Of a stretch of 64,000 bases of DNA, positions 45,414 to 54,476 are shown in pieces. This DNA is from JBHICC01 sp046759385. Its GTDB lineage: Bacteria; Pseudomonadota; Gammaproteobacteria; Acidiferrobacterales; SPGG2. The notes beneath the pieces were generated by a model, which worked only from the letters and a program-made list of their open reading frames with translations, had not been told where the DNA came from and searched no databases. Position 1 is the first letter of the stretch. Each line of letters starts with the position of its first letter. The position numbers were made by a program, and so were the translations under genes. The stretch is taken from positions 1 to 64,000 of the forward strand of contig JBHICC010000001.1 of NCBI GenBank assembly GCA_046759385.1. The letters run 5' to 3'.

Positions 45414-47707
45414 GCCCGTTTCTCTCGCAACACGCGTGTTCGTCCGGCCCTGCGGCTACTTTCTTCGGCCGCGCCGCGCGGCAAGCGGATTCTAACGCGG
45501 GCGCCACCCTCGGCGGTGTTCTCCGCGACGATGACACCGCTGTGCTCCTCGACGACCTTCTTTACAATCGCAAGACCGAGACCGGTGCCTTTCTCGTTAG
45601 TCGTCACGTACGGCTCAAACAGATTATCCAGGACTGACTGGGGGAATCCCGGGCCGTTGTCCTCGACAATGAGTTCAACGAAGCGCTGCTCATCGATGGA
45701 ACGCGTACGCACACGAATCTGCGGCTTATTATGACTGGCCAATGCTTCGCGTGCATTTAAAAAGAGATTATGCAGCACCTGGCGTAATCGTCCCGGATCT
45801 GCCGTGATCATAGGCAACTTCGGGTCAAGCTCGAGCGCAATTGCGGCGGCTCGAGACGACGCCTGCTTGCTATATTGCGCTACCTCTGCTGACCGGCCAA
45901 CCTTTCGCAGGGGCGTGCTCCCAGCACCGTCATATAGCTCGACGACGTCACGAACCAGGTGATTGAGGTTCATGCTCTTCGCCTGCATCTGTACGGTACG
46001 CGCATAATCAGAAAATGCGTTGACCATCGATTTCAGGGCCTCAACCTGTTCGACGATGGTGCGCGTAGCGCGGTCCATCGTTTCTTTCTCCACGTCGGGA
46101 AGTTGATACATGCACTTATGGCGAATCCGTTCCGCGGAAAGCTGTATAGGCGTCAGCGGGTTTTTGATCTCATGTGCCAGGCGTCGCGCCACTTCCCGCC
46201 AGGCTGCGTCACGCTCTGCTTGAATGAGCGCAGTTACGTCATCGAACACTATTACGTGTCCGCCTTTGCGCCGCCGCAGCTTGGGTAGCATCGTGCCGCG
46301 AAGCAATAGCGCGCGTCTGCGTGAGAGGCCGGACAAGTTGACCTCAGCCTGCCACTCGTTCTTTCCACTAGCGATGCCGTCTCGTATCGTTTGACAAAAG
46401 CCGAACAATTCTGGAAAGGTCTTGGCAAGACGCGCCAGCGACTTGCCCTCGGTGGGCTCGAGATCGACACCGAGTATCTGCACGGCAGCAGAGTTGTAAG
46501 TACGTAGGCGATCGCGCTGATCAAGCGACAGCACGCCCGATGAAAGATGGGTTAGTACCGTCTCGAGGTAAGCGCGTTGTACCTCTGCTTCTGCCTGACT
46601 GCGTTTTATCTGGTCCTGCGCATTCTGGATCTTGTGGGTCATATCGTTGAACGACTTGACCAGGATGCCGAACTCATCCCTGCGCGTTACCGGCAGCTGT
46701 TTGTGGTAATCGCCCTGCGCAACCGCACGCGTGCCCGCGGCCAGATCACGAATCGGCGCGACCAAGCGTCGTGCCGAGAAGATCGCGGCTGAGACCGAAA
46801 TGAGCATCGTCAGGGCGGCTACCAGCCCAAGCGTGAGCGTAAAACCAAACTTCAAAGGGCCGCGCAGGTAGACGAGCTTCTCATATTCGGCAAACGCCGA
46901 CTGCACGCTTTGTCCGAGCGCCGCGTAGCGTGTCGGTAGCGGCTGTAGCAGTTGCAGAATGCGTATGGGTGTGCCGACTTCGCGGGCGGGCACGGGTGCG
47001 ACGATACGCAGTTGAAGGTCAGCCCGTCCGATAGGATCGAGATTCGCATAGATCTCGCCGTGCCGGATCTGTGACAGTACGGTATTGCTCGGCTGGTCGG
47101 GTACCAGAGTACCGGTTTCCGGTCCAACGCCACTGCTCGAGGCAATGATTGTCCCGTCTTGGGAAAACAAGGTAAGTTCTAAAATCCCGTATTTCTCGCG
47201 CAAGAATTCTAACGTCGGCAAAGCGAGCTTGTCGGGTACATCCTCCAGTTCCACAGTCATTTCCTTGGCAGCGTTGACGAGGTCGCGCTTGATTGCGTCG
47301 AGTGCGCTCCGTCCCACGAGGAGCGCATCGTCCAGCGCCTTCTCAGTCCTGACGTCAAACCAGCTGTCGATACCTTTGTTGACCGCCTGTAGCGAGAACA
47401 CCAGCACTACTGACACTGGAATGATGGTTAGCAGCACAAACATGCCCAGTAGTCGCAAGGTCAAACGCGAGCCCATCACCCGTGCCCGCAGTTGGGTCGC
47501 CAAGCGATAGAGATTGGCAGTGATCATGATCAACATCAGCAAGATGCCGAAGACGATGATCACGAGCATTATTGCGTACAGTCGCGCCGACAAAGTAGAC
47601 GTGTGTGTAGCCACGTCCATCATGTACACCGCGGCAAGCAGCACTACTGATAGCACTGCTAGCGGCGTGATGCCGGTGGCATAGCGGGTTAACGTGGCAC
47701 GGTCCAT
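45410..47707 (-). CDS. ntrY: NtrY-type sensor histidine kinase
   Basis: A 765-residue membrane kinase. Two hydrophobic stretches at the start (LSVVLLAAVYMMDVAT; IMLVIIVFGILLMLIMITANL), a third near residue 90, a periplasmic sensor region, and a further helix (FTLTLGLVAALTMLISVSAAIF) are followed by HAMP, a PAS domain, and the kinase core. The phosphorylated histidine lies in RRLAHEIKNPLTPIQLSAERI, and the ATP-binding region shows VEDNGPGFP and TGLGLAIVKK. It overlaps ntrX by 4 bases and follows the DUF4390 gene. Confidence 0.94.
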   Translation of the reverse strand: MDRATLTRYATGITPLAVLSVVLLAAVYMMDVATHTSTLSARLYAIMLVIIVFGILLMLIMITANLYRLATQLRARVMGSRLTLRLLGMFVLLTIIPVSVVLVFSLQAVNKGIDSWFDVRTEKALDDALLVGRSALDAIKRDLVNAAKEMTVELEDVPDKLALPTLEFLREKYGILELTLFSQDGTIIASSSGVGPETGTLVPDQPSNTVLSQIRHGEIYANLDPIGRADLQLRIVAPVPAREVGTPIRILQLLQPLPTRYAALGQSVQSAFAEYEKLVYLRGPLKFGFTLTLGLVAALTMLISVSAAIFSARRLVAPIRDLAAGTRAVAQGDYHKQLPVTRRDEFGILVKSFNDMTHKIQNAQDQIKRSQAEAEVQRAYLETVLTHLSSGVLSLDQRDRLRTYNSAAVQILGVDLEPTEGKSLARLAKTFPELFGFCQTIRDGIASGKNEWQAEVNLSGLSRRRALLLRGTMLPKLRRRKGGHVIVFDDVTALIQAERDAAWREVARRLAHEIKNPLTPIQLSAERIRHKCMYQLPDVEKETMDRATRTIVEQVEALKSMVNAFSDYARTVQMQAKSMNLNHLVRDVVELYDGAGSTPLRKVGRSAEVAQYSKQASSRAAAIALELDPKLPMITADPGRLRQVLHNLFLNAREALASHNKPQIRVRTRSIDEQRFVELIVEDNGPGFPQSVLDNLFEPYVTTNEKGTGLGLAIVKKVVEEHSGVIVAENTAEGGARVRIRLPRGAAEESSRRAGRTRVLREKRA

Positions 47708-48258
47708 TCAGTCCATCCGCTGTTCAGTCGCCATGCGATAGAGGTGTGCGCCACCGGCCGCAACGGTGCCGGCAACGATTCGATATCCAGACTGGCGCGC
47801 ACGCGCACATAATATTCATTCTCGTCAACCGGCTGATGCGCAAGCGGTAGCGTCAGTTGCTCGAGCGAACCCATGTTTGCAAGCGCGGGCTGTAGCGAGG
47901 TGAAACTCTCGACCAGCTCGGAGTCGGGCCGGTGGCCCGTCACCAGAAACTGGCGTGAAAGCGCATGGTAGCTGATTCGGCGTCGCGATACCCAATGCTG
48001 GACACGCCGGTCCCAGATAATCGGGCGCGCGCGATAGAGGCCAATATCGATGATGACCTCTATCGGGATGCCCTTGCTCAAGGCCTCCTCGACCCTTGCG
48101 TTCAAGCTTAAGTCGAGCGCCCCTGACAGCGTTAAGGAATCATCGCTAATACTCGGCGAGACTTCGGTTACTTTGAAGTCAGCTTTGGCGGCTAAGGCAA
48201 TCAGCGCCGTCATCACCATCAGACCAGCCCAACCATCAGCTCTTCTGTAGGCTTGCAT
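47689..48258 (-). CDS. DUF4390 domain-containing protein
   Basis: A 189-residue exported protein with an amino-terminal hydrophobic segment (GLMVMTALIALAAKA). The rest matches DUF4390: DFKVTEVSPSISDDSLTLSG, ALSKGIPIEVIIDIGLYR, a YHALSRQFLVT segment, and ARASLDIESLPAPLRP-like sequence at the end. The function is unknown; the family is almost always encoded between rsmB and ntrY, as here, which suggests a link to the NtrY sensor. The start at ATG 48258 overlaps rsmB by 23 bases; other ATGs at 48270 and above are possible. Confidence 0.85.
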   Translation of the reverse strand: MQAYRRADGWAGLMVMTALIALAAKADFKVTEVSPSISDDSLTLSGALDLSLNARVEEALSKGIPIEVIIDIGLYRARPIIWDRRVQHWVSRRRISYHALSRQFLVTGHRPDSELVESFTSLQPALANMGSLEQLTLPLAHQPVDENEYYVRVRASLDIESLPAPLRPVAHTSIAWRLNSGWTEWTVPR

Positions 48259-49606
48259 AGTAAAAGCCATCCATATCGGATTGTCCCGGCAGTAGCTGGG
48301 TGCCGACACTGCGCAGGATTGCTACCGGCAGAGACAGCCTTAATGCCTTCGCGTCGCCGTGGTTGGCGAGGAAACGATTCACCTGCAACTCGTTCTCAAT
48401 CGGCAGAACCGAGCAGGTCACATACAAAAGCTTACCGCCGCTTTTCAGCAAGGGCCACAACCCCTCCAAAATATCCGCCTGCAGGGTAGCCAAGATCTCC
48501 AGGTCGGCCGGGGTGCGATGTGCCTTGATGTCGGGATGTCGTCGAATGACCCCGGTAGCGGAGCAAGGTGCATCGACTAAGATGCGGTCGAACAACTCGC
48601 CGTCCCACCAAATTGCAGGAGCACGGGCATCCCCTGGGATGACTTCGGCATCAAGTTGCAATCGGGCAAGGTTCTGTTTGATCAATTGCAAGCGCGCCGG
48701 TGCGTTGTCGAGCGCGACCACATGCTTTAGGTGAGGGCAGCGTTCTAGAATGTAGGCAAGCTTCCCTCCGGGGGCAGCGCACGCGTCTAGTACCAGCTGG
48801 TCTGGCGATATGTCGAAGAACTCGACCGCCAGCTGCGCGGCCGCATCTTGGATCGATACGAGCCCTTCGGCGAAGCCGGGCAAATTGCTCACCGGCACTG
48901 GCGTTTCTAGAACGACTCCAGCCGCGCTCGGATTAATGCAGTGCGCCGCCAAATCGGCGTCGCGCAGACGCGCGAGGTAGGCGTTGCGGCTAATCTTGCG
49001 GAGATTAACCCGTAAACTCATGGGCGCGCGCGCGTTGTTCGCGTCGACAATCGCCTGCCAGTGGCTTGGCCAGTGCTGGCGTAGCGTGTCAAGCAACCAC
49101 TGCGGATGGCTTGTTGCGAACACCGGATCGCGCTGGGCGCGCTCAAGCAGCGCCTCTTTTTCACGCAAGAATCTGCGCAGGCAAGCGTTAACCAGACCCT
49201 TGGCCCAGGGCTTGGCCATAGTCTCGGTTGCGGCGACCGTCTCCGTGACCGCTGCGTAAGGCTGAACCCGCATGTAAAGGAGTTGATAAAGCCCAACCAT
49301 TAACAGAGCGGCAATATCCTGGTCCCGTGGTTGTAGCGAACGCTCGAGCAATTGTCTCGTCAGCTGCTCCAAGCGCGGCGCCCAACGCAAGGTACCGTAG
49401 GCCATCTCCTTTACTAGCGCGGCGAAGCGCGTATCAGCCGGTGCGGCGCTGAGTTCGGCTTCGAGCACGGCATCTAACAGGCGGCCTCGGTGCATCACGC
49501 GTTCAACAACCCGGGCTGTGAGTGCCCGGGCCTGACGGCTCTCAACCGCGACCTTTGTCAAACTGGAAGTCACGAGCAACCGAGGCTGGCGCTCATCCGA
49601 ATGCAT
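48236..49606 (-). CDS. rsmB: 16S rRNA (cytosine(967)-C(5))-methyltransferase RsmB
   Basis: RsmB (Sun/Fmu) methylates C967 of 16S rRNA. The amino-terminal NusB-like domain (LLDAVLEAEL, MAYGTLRWAPRLEQ) is followed by the Rossmann methyltransferase domain. Visible motifs are LDACAAPGGKLAYILE for S-adenosylmethionine binding, DAPCSATGVIRRHPDIK with the catalytic-loop cysteine, and YVTCSVLPIENE with the second, nucleophilic cysteine. The ATG at 49606 is chosen near where similarity starts; the frame is open to 49645. It overlaps the end of fmt, giving the classical def-fmt-rsmB order. Confidence 0.93.
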   Translation of the reverse strand: MHSDERQPRLLVTSSLTKVAVESRQARALTARVVERVMHRGRLLDAVLEAELSAAPADTRFAALVKEMAYGTLRWAPRLEQLTRQLLERSLQPRDQDIAALLMVGLYQLLYMRVQPYAAVTETVAATETMAKPWAKGLVNACLRRFLREKEALLERAQRDPVFATSHPQWLLDTLRQHWPSHWQAIVDANNARAPMSLRVNLRKISRNAYLARLRDADLAAHCINPSAAGVVLETPVPVSNLPGFAEGLVSIQDAAAQLAVEFFDISPDQLVLDACAAPGGKLAYILERCPHLKHVVALDNAPARLQLIKQNLARLQLDAEVIPGDARAPAIWWDGELFDRILVDAPCSATGVIRRHPDIKAHRTPADLEILATLQADILEGLWPLLKSGGKLLYVTCSVLPIENELQVNRFLANHGDAKALRLSLPVAILRSVGTQLLPGQSDMDGFYYASLQKS

Positions 49607-50531
49607 CCCCGGGGCGAACGGGATGACCATGCAAGAAAGCGTCAATGGTCATTGGTTTACCGCCCTCTAGTTGTAGCCGCCGCAAGATGAGCACACCATC
49701 GCCGGTCGTGACCTGTATGCCCGATGCCCCGGCAGCCAAAACGGTGCCTGCCTCGGCTTGCTGCTGGTCCATAGGTGGGTCCGCCACGCTGGCTTGCCAA
49801 ATGCGCAGCAACCGGCCGTGGAATCGGGTTTGGGCAACCGGCCAAGGGTCGAAGGCACGGACCTTGCGTTGTAGCTCGCTGGCCGAAGCCGTCCAATCCA
49901 GAGTCGCCTCTTCTTTGCGTAGCTTATGTGCATAACAGGCAGCCGCGCCATCCTGTGGTGTGGGCGTGATCTCGCGGTGCTCGATCCGATCCAGGGTTTC
50001 GCACAGCAACGTGGCGCCGACCACTGCTAGGCGGTCACGCAGGCTCTTCGCGGTGTCATCATCTGTGATTGGTTCCTCCCGCTGGCTTAGGATAGCCCCA
50101 GTGTCCATCCCTTTATCTATCTGCATGATCGTGACACCGGTAACGCAATCGCCAGCCTCGATCGCTCTTGGAATCGGTGCCGCGCCCCGCCAGCGAGGAA
50201 GCAGGGAAGCGTGAAGATTGATGCACCCATAGCGCGGTAGCTCCAACACGGCTGTTGGCAAGATCAACCCGTAGGCGGCAACGACGAGCACGTCGGGTGC
50301 AATCGTACGTAGTTCAGCGGTCGCGTCGTCGGTTAAACGCGCCGGCTGATACACGATTACCCCGAGTTCCATTGCCAGCTGTTTAACCGCGCTGGGCTTA
50401 GGGTGTCGCCCACGCCCGGCCGGCCGATCGGGCTGCGTGTAAACGCCGCGCAGCCGGTGAGTCGGTGTGCTACTCAGTGCACGTAGCGACGGCAACGCAA
50501 ATGCCGGTGTACCCGCAAAAACGATATCCAC
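49593..50531 (-). CDS. fmt: Methionyl-tRNA formyltransferase
   Basis: Fmt formylates initiator methionyl-tRNA from 10-formyltetrahydrofolate. The 312 residues show the family start (DIVFAGTPAFALPSLRAL), the hydrolase/transferase core with NLHASLLPRWRGAAPI, the asparagine-histidine-aspartate set (HASLLPRWRG and DKGMDTGAILSQRE), and the carboxy-terminal OB-fold domain (RAFDPWPVAQTRFHGRLLRIW in pieces). def lies about 130 bases upstream on the same strand and rsmB overlaps downstream. Confidence 0.96.
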   Translation of the reverse strand: MDIVFAGTPAFALPSLRALSSTPTHRLRGVYTQPDRPAGRGRHPKPSAVKQLAMELGVIVYQPARLTDDATAELRTIAPDVLVVAAYGLILPTAVLELPRYGCINLHASLLPRWRGAAPIPRAIEAGDCVTGVTIMQIDKGMDTGAILSQREEPITDDDTAKSLRDRLAVVGATLLCETLDRIEHREITPTPQDGAAACYAHKLRKEEATLDWTASASELQRKVRAFDPWPVAQTRFHGRLLRIWQASVADPPMDQQQAEAGTVLAAGASGIQVTTGDGVLILRRLQLEGGKPMTIDAFLHGHPVRPGDAFG

Positions 50532-50660
50532 GACAGGTCCTAAGAGCGCAGTCTTCGCTCACGCGAAAACCCTTGGTTGGAGCGCTTGTGGTACGGTAGC
50601 GCCAATAGCGAGCTTGCGCCAGGTTATCCGAGCGCGAACAGGGGTGAGAGGTGCGGCATA

Positions 50661-51164
50661 CTACATCGCCAGTCGTTGCTGCTTCTCGAGCTTCTTGCGT
50701 ACCCGCTGCTGTTTCAGGCGAGATAGGTAATCAACGAATAGCTTGCCCTCGAGATGGTCGATTTCATGCTGAATGCACGTCGCGAGCAATCCGCTAGTCT
50801 CGAACTCAAATGGGTTGCCGTCGCGGTTGAGTGCGTGCACCGTAATAGACTGGGCGCGGGTAACATTATCGTAGACCCCAGGTACCGACAGGCAGCCTTC
50901 CTCTAAGGTTTGCTCACCCTCAGCGGAGACGATTTCCGGATTCACGAACACCTGCAGATCATTCTTGGTCTCCGAGATATCAATGACGATGATCCGCAGC
51001 GCGACGTCGATTTGGGGAGCCGCAAGCCCGATCCCAGGCGCCTCATACATGGACTCAGCCATATCGTCGATCAACGTCCGGATCTCGTCGTCGACCTGTT
51101 CCACGGCGGACGCCTTATTGCGCAGCCGCGGGTCAGGGTAGTGCAGAATCTTACGTATCGTCAT
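50661..51164 (-). CDS. def: Peptide deformylase
   Basis: Def removes the formyl group from nascent proteins using Fe2+. The 167-residue protein contains the three motifs of the family: GIGLAAPQ, EEGCLSVPG (metal-ligand cysteine) and QHEIDHLEGKLFVDYLS (metal-ligand histidines and catalytic glutamate). It heads the leftward def-fmt-rsmB series and is divergent from the LysM gene across a gap with the shared promoter region. Confidence 0.97.
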   Translation of the reverse strand: MTIRKILHYPDPRLRNKASAVEQVDDEIRTLIDDMAESMYEAPGIGLAAPQIDVALRIIVIDISETKNDLQVFVNPEIVSAEGEQTLEEGCLSVPGVYDNVTRAQSITVHALNRDGNPFEFETSGLLATCIQHEIDHLEGKLFVDYLSRLKQQRVRKKLEKQQRLAM

Positions 51165-51337
51165 GGCAAGCGTTTAGACCAACACCCATGTAGCTTAGTT
51201 TCCATTGTTACCAAAGCGGTTTACTATTGCTTGCAATATCATTGAATCACAATAGCTTTTCCGATTCATGTCCCTTGGCGATGGTAGCAAATTTAGACTA
51301 CACTGATCGGCAAAGATCAAAGCGAAATATAGAAAAG

Positions 51338-52576
51338 ATGTCAGCTGCCCGAAACGCTATCTTTGCCTGGCTCGTTCTTGCATTGATCGCCCTACCTGGG
51401 ACCGGCCTCGGTCAGACCGACCAAGCCGTACAGAGCGAGCAAGCCGCGCCGGCCGAGCCAGCCGCTCAGACCGAGCAGGTCGAAGTCATTGAAAGTGGCG
51501 ACATCGTTCAACTGAAGCCGGATCATCCGACCCGTTATACCGTAGTGAAGGGCGATACCCTTTGGGACATTGCCAGCCGCTTTTTGAGGAGCCCTTGGCA
51601 CTGGCCAAAGATCTGGACGATTAACGATCAGATTGCCAATCCTCATCTGATTTACCCGGGCGATGTGATCGTATTGCGTTTCGTCGAGGGGCGCCCCGAG
51701 TTGACGGTTGTCGAACGCCCCGCCGTACCGGCGCCCGTGCCGGCTCCACTGCCGGAAGGGGAGCTAGCCCCACCGCCAGCGGTTAGGCCTGGCCCCATCG
51801 TCCAAGAGTTTGAAGGCGTTGAAGGCGCCCCGCGCGGCCGCGTGGTCAAGCTATCGCCGCGAGTCGTGGAAAAACCGTTGGCCAAGCCGGTGCCAACGAT
51901 TTCGCCCGACATGATCCTGCCCTGGTTGACTAAGCCTTTAGTCGTGGATCGGGAGCTGTTGAAAAAGTCCGGTTATGTCACCATCGGCTTGGACGACCGT
52001 ATTGCCCTTGGGGACGGTAGCGAGTTTTACGCGCGCGGGTTGCCGAAGACGAAAGCAGAGTTTTATCAACTCTATCGCAAGGGCCAGGAGATCAAAGATC
52101 CGGGCACCAAGAAGCGCCTCGGGTGGGAAGCGATCTATCTGGGCGATGCCATGTTGCTCGAACCCGGTGACCCGTCCAAGTTCATTGTCACGCGTGTAAG
52201 GCAGGAAATTCTTCCGCGTGATGAGCTGTTTATCGCCCCCGCTAAAGTGCCTCTGCCGTATTTCTTTCCACACGCGCCAGAGTTCGAGGTGCGGGGCCGT
52301 ATCCTGACCGCGCTTAACTCAGTGAACGAGCTTGGCCCAATGACGGTAGTGAGCGTCAATGTTGGTCGCGGGGACGGTATTGAGGAAGGCCATGTACTGC
52401 GCGTGATGCGCCGCGCCGGCCGCCGTCGCGACCCCGTTACGCGCAAGTGGTATGAGCTACCGGACGAGCCTTCGGGCCTGATGATGGTGTTTCGCACGTT
52501 CGAGAAGATGAGCTACGGCTTGGTTATCAACGCCAATCGTCCGATCCATATTCTGGACGATGTGATCACACCCTGA
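51338..52576 (+). CDS. LysM domain-containing protein
   Basis: A 412-residue exported protein. The signal peptide (ARNAIFAWLVLALIALPGTGLG) leads to an alanine/glutamine-rich stretch, then a LysM peptidoglycan-binding domain near residues 66-112 (YTVVKGDTLWDIASRFLRSP; WTINDQIANPHLIYPGDVIVL, split here). A proline-rich linker and a long carboxy part of unknown fold complete it. The family is regularly found between def and dprA in gammaproteobacteria and is of unknown function. The ATG at 51338 is the start that gives a signal peptide; an in-frame codon at 51227 does not. Confidence 0.88.
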   Translation: MSAARNAIFAWLVLALIALPGTGLGQTDQAVQSEQAAPAEPAAQTEQVEVIESGDIVQLKPDHPTRYTVVKGDTLWDIASRFLRSPWHWPKIWTINDQIANPHLIYPGDVIVLRFVEGRPELTVVERPAVPAPVPAPLPEGELAPPPAVRPGPIVQEFEGVEGAPRGRVVKLSPRVVEKPLAKPVPTISPDMILPWLTKPLVVDRELLKKSGYVTIGLDDRIALGDGSEFYARGLPKTKAEFYQLYRKGQEIKDPGTKKRLGWEAIYLGDAMLLEPGDPSKFIVTRVRQEILPRDELFIAPAKVPLPYFFPHAPEFEVRGRILTALNSVNELGPMTVVSVNVGRGDGIEEGHVLRVMRRAGRRRDPVTRKWYELPDEPSGLMMVFRTFEKMSYGLVINANRPIHILDDVITP

Positions 52577-52617
52577 CCTTTATATAATCAAGATCCACCT
52601 GAATAAGGATCGACAGC

Positions 52618-53721
52618 GTGGATCCACGCGCGTTGCGTTGCTGGCTAAGCTTGCATCAAGTCCACGGGCTCGGTGCACATGCGGTCGACGCACTGATCAA
52701 AAACCTGGGTGACGTCGAAGCCATCTTCGAGGCTGAGCGGCCGCAGCTCGAGGCAGCGCTCGGTGCCGGTAGCCCCCAAGTTGGCGCCATCACTATCGGG
52801 CCAGACCCGCGCCGCTTGGACCAGGACCTAAAATGGCTTGAGCGGCCGGATCATCACTTACTTACGTTTCTGGACTCGGATTATCCACCGCTGTTGCACG
52901 AGATCGGCCAGCCACCACTGGTACTGTTCGTGATCGGCGATAAACGCGTGCTCGCGGACCCACAGCTTGCGATTGTCGGCAGTCGCAACGCTACTCCGGG
53001 CGGTTGCGAAAATGCGGCAGCGTTTGCGCACGCACTTGCGGTCGCTGGCCTGACTATCACCAGTGGGCTTGCCTTGGGCATAGACGGGGCCGCGCACCAG
53101 GGCGCGCTAGCAGCCGGCGGGCAAACGGTCGCTGTGCTCGGTACCGGTATCGACCGGGTTTATCCCCGCCAGCACCAGGAACTCGCTCAGTCCATCAGCC
53201 ACAGCGGAGCACTCGTTTCAGAGTTCGCGCTTGGGACGGCTGCCAAAGCGGAAAATTTCCCGCGCCGTAACCGGATTATCAGCGGCCTGAGCCTCGGTGC
53301 TTTGGTCGTTGAAGCGGCGATTCAGAGCGGCTCGCTGATCACCGCGCGTTGCGCGGTCGACCAGGGGCGCGAGGTTTTTGCGATACCTGGGTCAATCCAT
53401 TCACCTCATTCGCGTGGGTGTCATGCGCTCATACGACAAGGCGCCAAACTTGTGGAAACCGCACAAGATGTCGTCGAAGAGCTCGGTGCACTCGTGCCCG
53501 TGGCGCGAGCCCAGGCACAGGAAAGCATAGGTCCGGACACGAAGATAACCGATCCACGCGTAAGCGAATTATTGCAATATATCGGCTATGATCCTGTAAC
53601 CGTGGATACGCTCGTCGAACGCAGCGGATTGACGGCAGATTATATTTCCTCCATGCTTCTTGAAATGGAACTGCAAGGCATCATTAAATCCTGTCCCGGC
53701 GGAACCTACATTCGTGTGTGA
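52618..53721 (+). CDS. dprA: DNA-processing protein DprA
   Basis: DprA protects incoming single-stranded DNA and loads RecA during natural transformation; many non-transformable bacteria also keep it. The 367-residue protein (GTG start) has an amino-terminal SAM-like region, the Rossmann core with IVGSRNATPGG, SGLALGIDGAAHQGAL and PRRNRIISGLSLGALVVEA, and a winged-helix tail (ELLQYIGYDPVTVDTLVERSG; GIIKSCPGGTYIRV). It follows the LysM gene by about 40 bases and precedes smg, the usual order. Confidence 0.95.
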   Translation: MDPRALRCWLSLHQVHGLGAHAVDALIKNLGDVEAIFEAERPQLEAALGAGSPQVGAITIGPDPRRLDQDLKWLERPDHHLLTFLDSDYPPLLHEIGQPPLVLFVIGDKRVLADPQLAIVGSRNATPGGCENAAAFAHALAVAGLTITSGLALGIDGAAHQGALAAGGQTVAVLGTGIDRVYPRQHQELAQSISHSGALVSEFALGTAAKAENFPRRNRIISGLSLGALVVEAAIQSGSLITARCAVDQGREVFAIPGSIHSPHSRGCHALIRQGAKLVETAQDVVEELGALVPVARAQAQESIGPDTKITDPRVSELLQYIGYDPVTVDTLVERSGLTADYISSMLLEMELQGIIKSCPGGTYIRV

Positions 53722-53742
53722 TCACTCCATAAAGGGCGGTCG

Positions 53743-54222
53743 ATGAAAGAAAACGTGTTCGACGTATTGATGTATCTGTTTGAGAACTACATGGACGAGG
53801 ACCCTGAGTTAAGCCGGGATCAGGAAACGTTGACGAGCGAGCTCACCCAAGCAGGTTTCCCGAAGGGTGAGATCAGCAAAGCATTTTCCTGGTTAGAAGG
53901 GCTATCGGATTTGCGGGATCAGGAAACCGCATTTATGGCAACGATCCCCGGTTCGATGCGTCACTACTCCCCACTAGAACAAGCAAAAATAAACGCACAA
54001 TGTAGAGGATTTCTACTGTCGATGGAGCAGAGCGGCGTGCTTGAACCGAGGACCCGCGAAATCGTCATCGATCGGATAATGGCACTGGATACCGAGGAAA
54101 TAGAGCTCGACCAACTGAAATGGGTGATACTACTTGTGCTCTTCAACCAACCAGGTCAGGAACAAGCCTACGCGGTTTTTGAGGACGTTGTATCAGAGAA
54201 CACACGTCGGAACCTGCACTGA
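53743..54222 (+). CDS. smg: DUF494 family protein Smg
   Basis: A 159-residue acidic cytoplasmic protein of the Smg (DUF494) family: KENVFDVLMYLFENYMDED at the start, LTSELTQAGFPKGEISKAFSWLEGL and IVIDRIMALDTEEIELDQLKWVILLVLFNQPGQE, read in parts. The function is unknown; it is nearly always encoded between dprA and topA, as here. It begins 21 bases after dprA. Confidence 0.92.
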   Translation: MKENVFDVLMYLFENYMDEDPELSRDQETLTSELTQAGFPKGEISKAFSWLEGLSDLRDQETAFMATIPGSMRHYSPLEQAKINAQCRGFLLSMEQSGVLEPRTREIVIDRIMALDTEEIELDQLKWVILLVLFNQPGQEQAYAVFEDVVSENTRRNLH

Positions 54223-54476
54223 TTGCACCACCCCTTGGTTGCAGAAAAGCTCGTTGCTCCCCCCTCCAACCCTTGCGGAGTTGACAAACTACACGGGAAA
54301 TCGTGGACAATTCGCCACGCATGCAAATAGGTTCTAAGCTTCTAACAGGATGTTAGAAATCTCCCAGCGAGAATTCGTTTCTTTATTCGCGAAGCGAGCA
54401 CTCAGGCGCCGACGCATGAATGGACCCGCGACCGGGTGCACTCGCCATGGTCCTTACCATTTTTTCTTAGCTCAAG
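54223..54476 (+). other. smg-topA intergenic region
   Basis: This 254-base gap has no gene. It contains a perfect -35 hexamer TTGACA (near 54281) and a short inverted motif around TTCTAACAGGATGTTAGAA (54337-54357, arms TTCTAACA / TGTTAGAA), which may be the topA control region. No terminator with a T-tract follows smg. Confidence 0.35.
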
